Positions 7,209-9,181 of a DNA stretch of 9,181 nucleotides are shown here, one piece after another (the stretch's first letter is position 1; every line of letters begins with the position of its first letter). Origin of the DNA: Sulfurimonadaceae bacterium. GTDB taxonomy: Bacteria > Campylobacterota > Campylobacteria > Campylobacterales > Sulfurimonadaceae. The DNA is taken from NCBI GenBank assembly GCA_028685945.1, contig JAQUCZ010000024.1, positions 1 through 9,181 of the forward strand, read 5' to 3'. The position numbers and the translations under genes are program-made. The notes under the pieces are model-generated. The model was not told where the DNA came from. It saw only the letters and a list, made by a program, of their open reading frames with translations, and did not search any database.

Positions 7209-7258
7209 AACTGACCTTACGCACCTTCTTTAAGAAGGGGAGTAAGTAGTCGGTTTTT
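7209..7258 (+). terminator. Intrinsic terminator of the YeiH-family gene
   Basis: A long interrupted stem: ACTGAC 7210-7215 with GTCGGT 7249-7254, CTTAC 7216-7220 with GTAAG 7242-7246, and CCTTCT 7224-7229 with AGAAGG 7233-7238. The T run at 7254-7258 follows directly. It lies 3 nt beyond the stop codon. Confidence 0.8.
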
Positions 7259-7260
7259 CT

Positions 7261-7343
7261 CCCGTATCTGAGAGATGCGGGTAGCTTTAGGGGGTTGTAG
7301 GGACATCTGTCCCTGCCGCTTTATGGGCTTCGCTCATAAAGTG
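7261..7343. repeat. Three further hairpins between the convergent genes
   Basis: After the terminator come stems at 7261-7269/7273-7281 (CCCGTATCT against AGATGCGGG, one G-T pair), 7299-7304/7309-7314 (AGGGAC/GTCCCT) and 7319-7325/7335-7341 (CTTTATG/CATAAAG, with inner GGC/GCT pairs around TTC). GCTTTAG, which is also part of the pre-ccoG array, occurs at 7284-7290. The last hairpin lies 10 nt beyond the stop of the minus-strand gene and may protect or end that transcript, but no T tract follows on that strand. Confidence 0.6.
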
Positions 7344-7350
7344 CGTAACA

Positions 7351-7869
7351 TCATTTAATAATATAGGCATAATTGATCTCTTCGAGCTTGGCGTTGATCT
7401 CGTGCGCCAAGTTTTTATAAAGGGTTGCCAAAGCAACGGAGCAAAATTCTAGGTTGTTCTCGTCTATCTTAAACGATAATAGTTTCACCTCCTCGCTTGC
7501 ACAAACAACGCTTGCATTGCGCTTGGAGTGAAAGATCGCACCCGATTCTCCGAAAATCTCCCCCGGACGCAGTGTTCCGAGTTTATTACCCTCTCGCAGC
7601 ACCTCACACTCCCCGTCGATTATGAAAAAAATATCGCGGCTTTCGTCGTTTTCTTTGATGATGACGTCCTGATGGGCGGCGCGGATAAATTTCAGGTCGT
7701 AAACGATCGCTTTGAGCTCTTCGGGATTGATGTTCTTAAAGATCGATATTTTGTCTTGCACACTTAGGAGCTTTTTGAGGCTTTTTGACTGTTCGCTGTT
7801 TTGCTCCTCTTGGTGGACAAGCAAAAAGTTTTTGATATCTTCGGGAAGGTAGGAGGAGAGCTGGCTCAT
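7351..7869 (-). CDS. Stand-alone cyclic-nucleotide-binding-domain protein
   Basis: A 172-residue soluble protein. A charged helical N-terminus (1-45) precedes one cNMP-binding beta-barrel (about 46-135) and a C-terminal helix (about 140-165). The phosphate-binding cassette reads PGEIFGES (102-109) followed by R117-N-A-S-V, so the family's key glutamate and arginine are present, and the IIDG turn (83-86) is conserved. The usual hydrophobic residue after the FGE motif is a serine. There is no helix-turn-helix, kinase, channel or cyclase domain, so it is not a CRP-type activator; it may sense a nucleotide and act through a partner, or keep only the fold. AAGGA at 7877-7881 (plus-strand TCCTT) lies 7 nt from the start. 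The ATG overlaps the end of the upstream broken gene (ATGA), which implies translational coupling and a shared transcript. Confidence 0.85.
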   Translation of the reverse strand: MSQLSSYLPEDIKNFLLVHQEEQNSEQSKSLKKLLSVQDKISIFKNINPEELKAIVYDLKFIRAAHQDVIIKENDESRDIFFIIDGECEVLREGNKLGTLRPGEIFGESGAIFHSKRNASVVCASEEVKLLSFKIDENNLEFCSVALATLYKNLAHEINAKLEEINYAYIIK

Positions 7870-8096
7870 TTGTAGATCCTTAGGCAGTTTTGAAAATAGT
7901 TTTTGTTTTTTGTGTAGGTTTTGAGAAAGTCGTCGGAGTGGAGAATATACTCTTTGGTGCTAAACCCTATGCCCTCGAGATATTGCGATAAAACGACCGA
8001 TTTTCGCGCTTCTATCCATAAAAGACGGTCAAAGTAAAACGTTTTGGAGTTAAGCGCTTCAAGGAGCTTGCGGCGAAGGTATTTGGCGTCTTTGTA
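7866..8096 (-). pseudogene. Out-of-frame C-terminal part of the frameshifted upstream gene
   Basis: Reading leftwards from 8096 there are 76 sense codons and then TGA at 7868-7866. The peptide starts YKDAKYLRRKLLEALNS and ends NCLRIYK, with the same charged, aromatic-rich character as the 167-residue frame before it. This frame has no ATG, GTG or TTG between its last upstream stop (about 8153) and this stretch, so it cannot start on its own. Removing one T from the T6 run (plus-strand A6, 8096-8101) joins it to residue F155 of the upstream frame, giving 231 residues. Its stop overlaps the next gene's start as ATGA, an operon-like junction that supports this being the original 3' end. Confidence 0.75.
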
Positions 8097-8562
8097 AAAA
8101 AGGGTCGAGAATCGGCGGTAGGTTGCTTTTTTTAATCTCTTCGGAAGCGCTTACGAGCGCGTTGAGTGCCTGTTTCTCTTCGAGAGTGGGAAGCGATCTG
8201 TTTTTGCGTTTTGCGATCTCTTTTTTGAGCATGCCAAAACTAGGCGAAAAAGGGAGAAACCTATTTTGAAAAACAGCTTTTGGATTTTGCGTTTCAAGTT
8301 CGAGAGAGAGGAGCAACTGCTGCAATCGCACCGTATCGAAATAGAGTTTTTTGAGTGTCGGATTGAAAAATTTTGGGTCGAGAGTTTTAAAATGGGAAAA
8401 AAGTTTATTGAGAAAATCGGACACGAGGGTGTAGTTTTCTTTGGGGATCAGCAGAGCGTGCAACGCTGTAAGCTGTGCAAACTCGTCGGTAGCGGCAACG
8501 TATTTTTGAAAAAATGCTACATTAAACTCATATATCTCGTTTTCTAAGGTCGTACTGTTCAT
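8059..8562 (-). CDS. Protein of unknown function, truncated by a frameshift
   Basis: As read, 167 residues, with no family recognised. It is mostly helical and soluble-looking, rich in Leu, Phe and Lys, with no signal peptide or membrane segment. Residues 1-155 (up to ILDPF) look genuine. The last twelve (LQRRQIPSPQAP) are Pro- and Gln-rich and unlike the rest, as expected after a frameshift in the T6 run encoding F155. The natural protein is probably 231 residues ending at 7866. It is the first gene of a two-gene unit with the cyclic-nucleotide-binding protein and may be its partner, judging only by coupling. There is no Shine-Dalgarno sequence. An extended -10 box ends 7 nt before the ATG, so translation is probably from a leaderless message. 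The cause may be a sequencing or assembly error, a real mutation, or phase variation. Confidence 0.75.
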   Translation of the reverse strand: MNSTTLENEIYEFNVAFFQKYVAATDEFAQLTALHALLIPKENYTLVSDFLNKLFSHFKTLDPKFFNPTLKKLYFDTVRLQQLLLSLELETQNPKAVFQNRFLPFSPSFGMLKKEIAKRKNRSLPTLEEKQALNALVSASEEIKKSNLPPILDPFLQRRQIPSPQAP

Positions 8563-8605
8563 GGCATGGATTATAACATAGAGACGAGGAAAACTACGGC
8601 ATGGA
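8563..8605. repeat. GGCATGGA direct repeat in the divergent promoter region
   Basis: GGCATGGA occurs at 8563-8570 and 8598-8605, 35 bp apart. The first copy covers the transcription start of the minus-strand pair and the second lies around its -35 position. It could be a regulator site for the divergent genes; eight bases alone are weak evidence. Confidence 0.3.
8570..8578 (-). promoter_or_regulatory. Extended -10 promoter of the minus-strand pair, leaderless
   Basis: On the minus strand TGTTATAAT is a perfect extended -10 (TGnTATAAT); no -35 match is seen at 16-18 bp. With the usual spacing transcription starts at 8563 or 8562, that is, at or one base before the ATG, so the mRNA would have no leader. 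Confidence 0.6.
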
Positions 8606-8646
8606 GTTAGAACGACCTTTTAATAAAACTCTTTAAAAAATCGTAC

Positions 8647-8652
8647 TATAAT
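8647..8652 (+). promoter_or_regulatory. -10 box of the rightward unknown gene
   Basis: A perfect TATAAT 23 nt before the ATG at 8676. Upstream is AT-rich (8618-8640) without a clear -35, the pattern described for Campylobacterota housekeeping promoters. The leader would be about 17 nt, enough for the AAGGGTG ribosome binding site at 8665-8671. Confidence 0.55.
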
Positions 8653-8675
8653 AACCCACAAAAAAAAGGGTGAAA

Positions 8676-9143
8676 ATGTCGTACTTGCCAAACACGTTAA
8701 ACTCTTTTTGGCTTTGGAAAGAGGTCTCTTCAAAGCTCGGAGTCTCAAACCCTGCCTACAAATACTGGAAAGAGACCCCGACGCTCAAGCTTAACAACAA
8801 GTACCTTTTTATCCAAAAAAACACGATGCCCGAAAAATACCGCTACGTCGAGCCTATCCTTACCGATCTTTCTGGGTATCTGCCTATCAAATACGCTTCG
8901 GATCGGCTACATGTGAACGAACATATATTCTCCTACGAGAAGATGAAATTGCACAAAGAGTTCGAGTATAAATTCGTTGCGGACGTGAAGTTCGTCAATA
9001 TTAAAAAATTTTTTCGAGAAAACGGGATCGTCGTTCCCAAAAATGCTTTTGTCCATTTGGGAAAGATCAAAGACTTGGAACTAAGCAGCGAATGTACGTT
9101 TTATAATCTTAAAAACGACTATGCAATCGTGGTGTATGCGTAG
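8676..9143 (+). CDS. Protein of unknown function, 155 residues
   Basis: No family recognised. The N-terminal 30 residues (WLWKEVSSKLGVSNPAYKYW, 12-31) resemble a helix-turn-helix of the excisionase/MerR kind, with a KLGVS turn followed by an aromatic-rich helix; this is only a resemblance. The remainder is aromatic and lysine-rich with alternating strand-like stretches (YLFIQK, FVADVKFVNI) and no membrane segment or signal peptide. The ATG at 8676 is preferred, with AAGGGTG (8665-8671) before it; the in-frame GTG at 8670 would lie inside that site. It is divergent from the frameshifted gene across about 113 bp and directly abuts the next gene (stop TAG followed at once by ATG), so it heads an operon running out of the window. 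Confidence 0.75.
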   Translation: MSYLPNTLNSFWLWKEVSSKLGVSNPAYKYWKETPTLKLNNKYLFIQKNTMPEKYRYVEPILTDLSGYLPIKYASDRLHVNEHIFSYEKMKLHKEFEYKFVADVKFVNIKKFFRENGIVVPKNAFVHLGKIKDLELSSECTFYNLKNDYAIVVYA

Positions 9144-9181
9144 ATGAATACCTTTTTTATAGAGTTTAGAGACCCGCTTTT
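9144..9181 (+). CDS. Start of a further gene, cut by the window end
   Basis: An ATG directly follows the TAG stop of the previous gene, and the open frame encodes MNTFFIEFRDPL before the window ends. The FIEFRDPL start vaguely recalls N-termini of Campylobacterota membrane-anchored proteins just before their membrane helix, a low-confidence recollection. No strong ribosome binding site is present (GTGGTG at 9129-9134), which fits coupled re-initiation. Confidence 0.5.
   Translation, partial: MNTFFIEFRDPL

Noticed and set aside
7319..7341. CTTTATG/CATAAAG hairpin as an intrinsic terminator of the minus-strand pair
   Set aside because: No T tract follows the stem on the minus strand, so it is listed only as a hairpin.
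8096..8103. T TTT TTA heptamer in the correct phase for -1 ribosomal frameshifting in the minus-strand gene
   Set aside because: A -1 shift leads to a TAG after about 27 unrelated codons. The intact C-terminal frame needs a +1 (or -2) shift, so the heptamer does not explain the split gene.

Overview
The window looks like chromosomal DNA of a sulfur- or hydrogen-oxidising member of the Campylobacterota (Sulfurimonas/Sulfuricurvum-like). This is inferred from the gene content (CcoG for cbb3 oxidase assembly, a Campylobacterota-style DUF748 protein, a YeiH-family sulfur anion exporter candidate), the protein style and the promoters, which have good -10 boxes but mostly poor -35 boxes. No rRNA, tRNA, CRISPR array or insertion sequence is visible.

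Layout, left to right. A near-consensus promoter (28-57) drives a 212-residue protein with a serine-recombinase fold that has lost its catalytic serine and active-site arginines but keeps a Hin-like helix-turn-helix; it is probably a regulator rather than a recombinase. About 200 bp of back-to-back hairpins follow (739-932), including two diverged copies of a ~53-nt unit whose stems differ by compensatory changes. Then comes ccoG (960-2417), a polyferredoxin-type membrane protein needed for copper loading of cbb3 cytochrome oxidase. Next is a very long DUF748/AsmA-like envelope protein (2518-6093) with four ~215-residue internal repeats, then a YeiH-family transporter (6161-7207) whose promoter region carries an 11-bp direct repeat.

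A second cluster of hairpins (7209-7343) separates these plus-strand genes from a convergent minus-strand pair. The first gene of that pair (8562 leftwards) has no recognisable family and is broken by a one-base frameshift in a T6 run: its C-terminal 76 codons continue intact in the next frame and end in an ATGA overlap with the second gene, a stand-alone cyclic-nucleotide-binding-domain protein (7351-7869). The pair has an extended -10 promoter placed so that the transcript would be leaderless. Divergently, a 155-residue protein of unknown function (8676-9143) is followed directly by the start of another gene cut off by the window end.

Working together: only ccoG has a firm pathway (aerobic/microaerobic respiration). 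The inactive recombinase lies directly upstream in the same direction and may regulate or be co-transcribed with it. The DUF748 and YeiH genes concern the envelope and anion export, with no demonstrated link to ccoG. The minus-strand pair looks like a small translationally coupled signalling unit.
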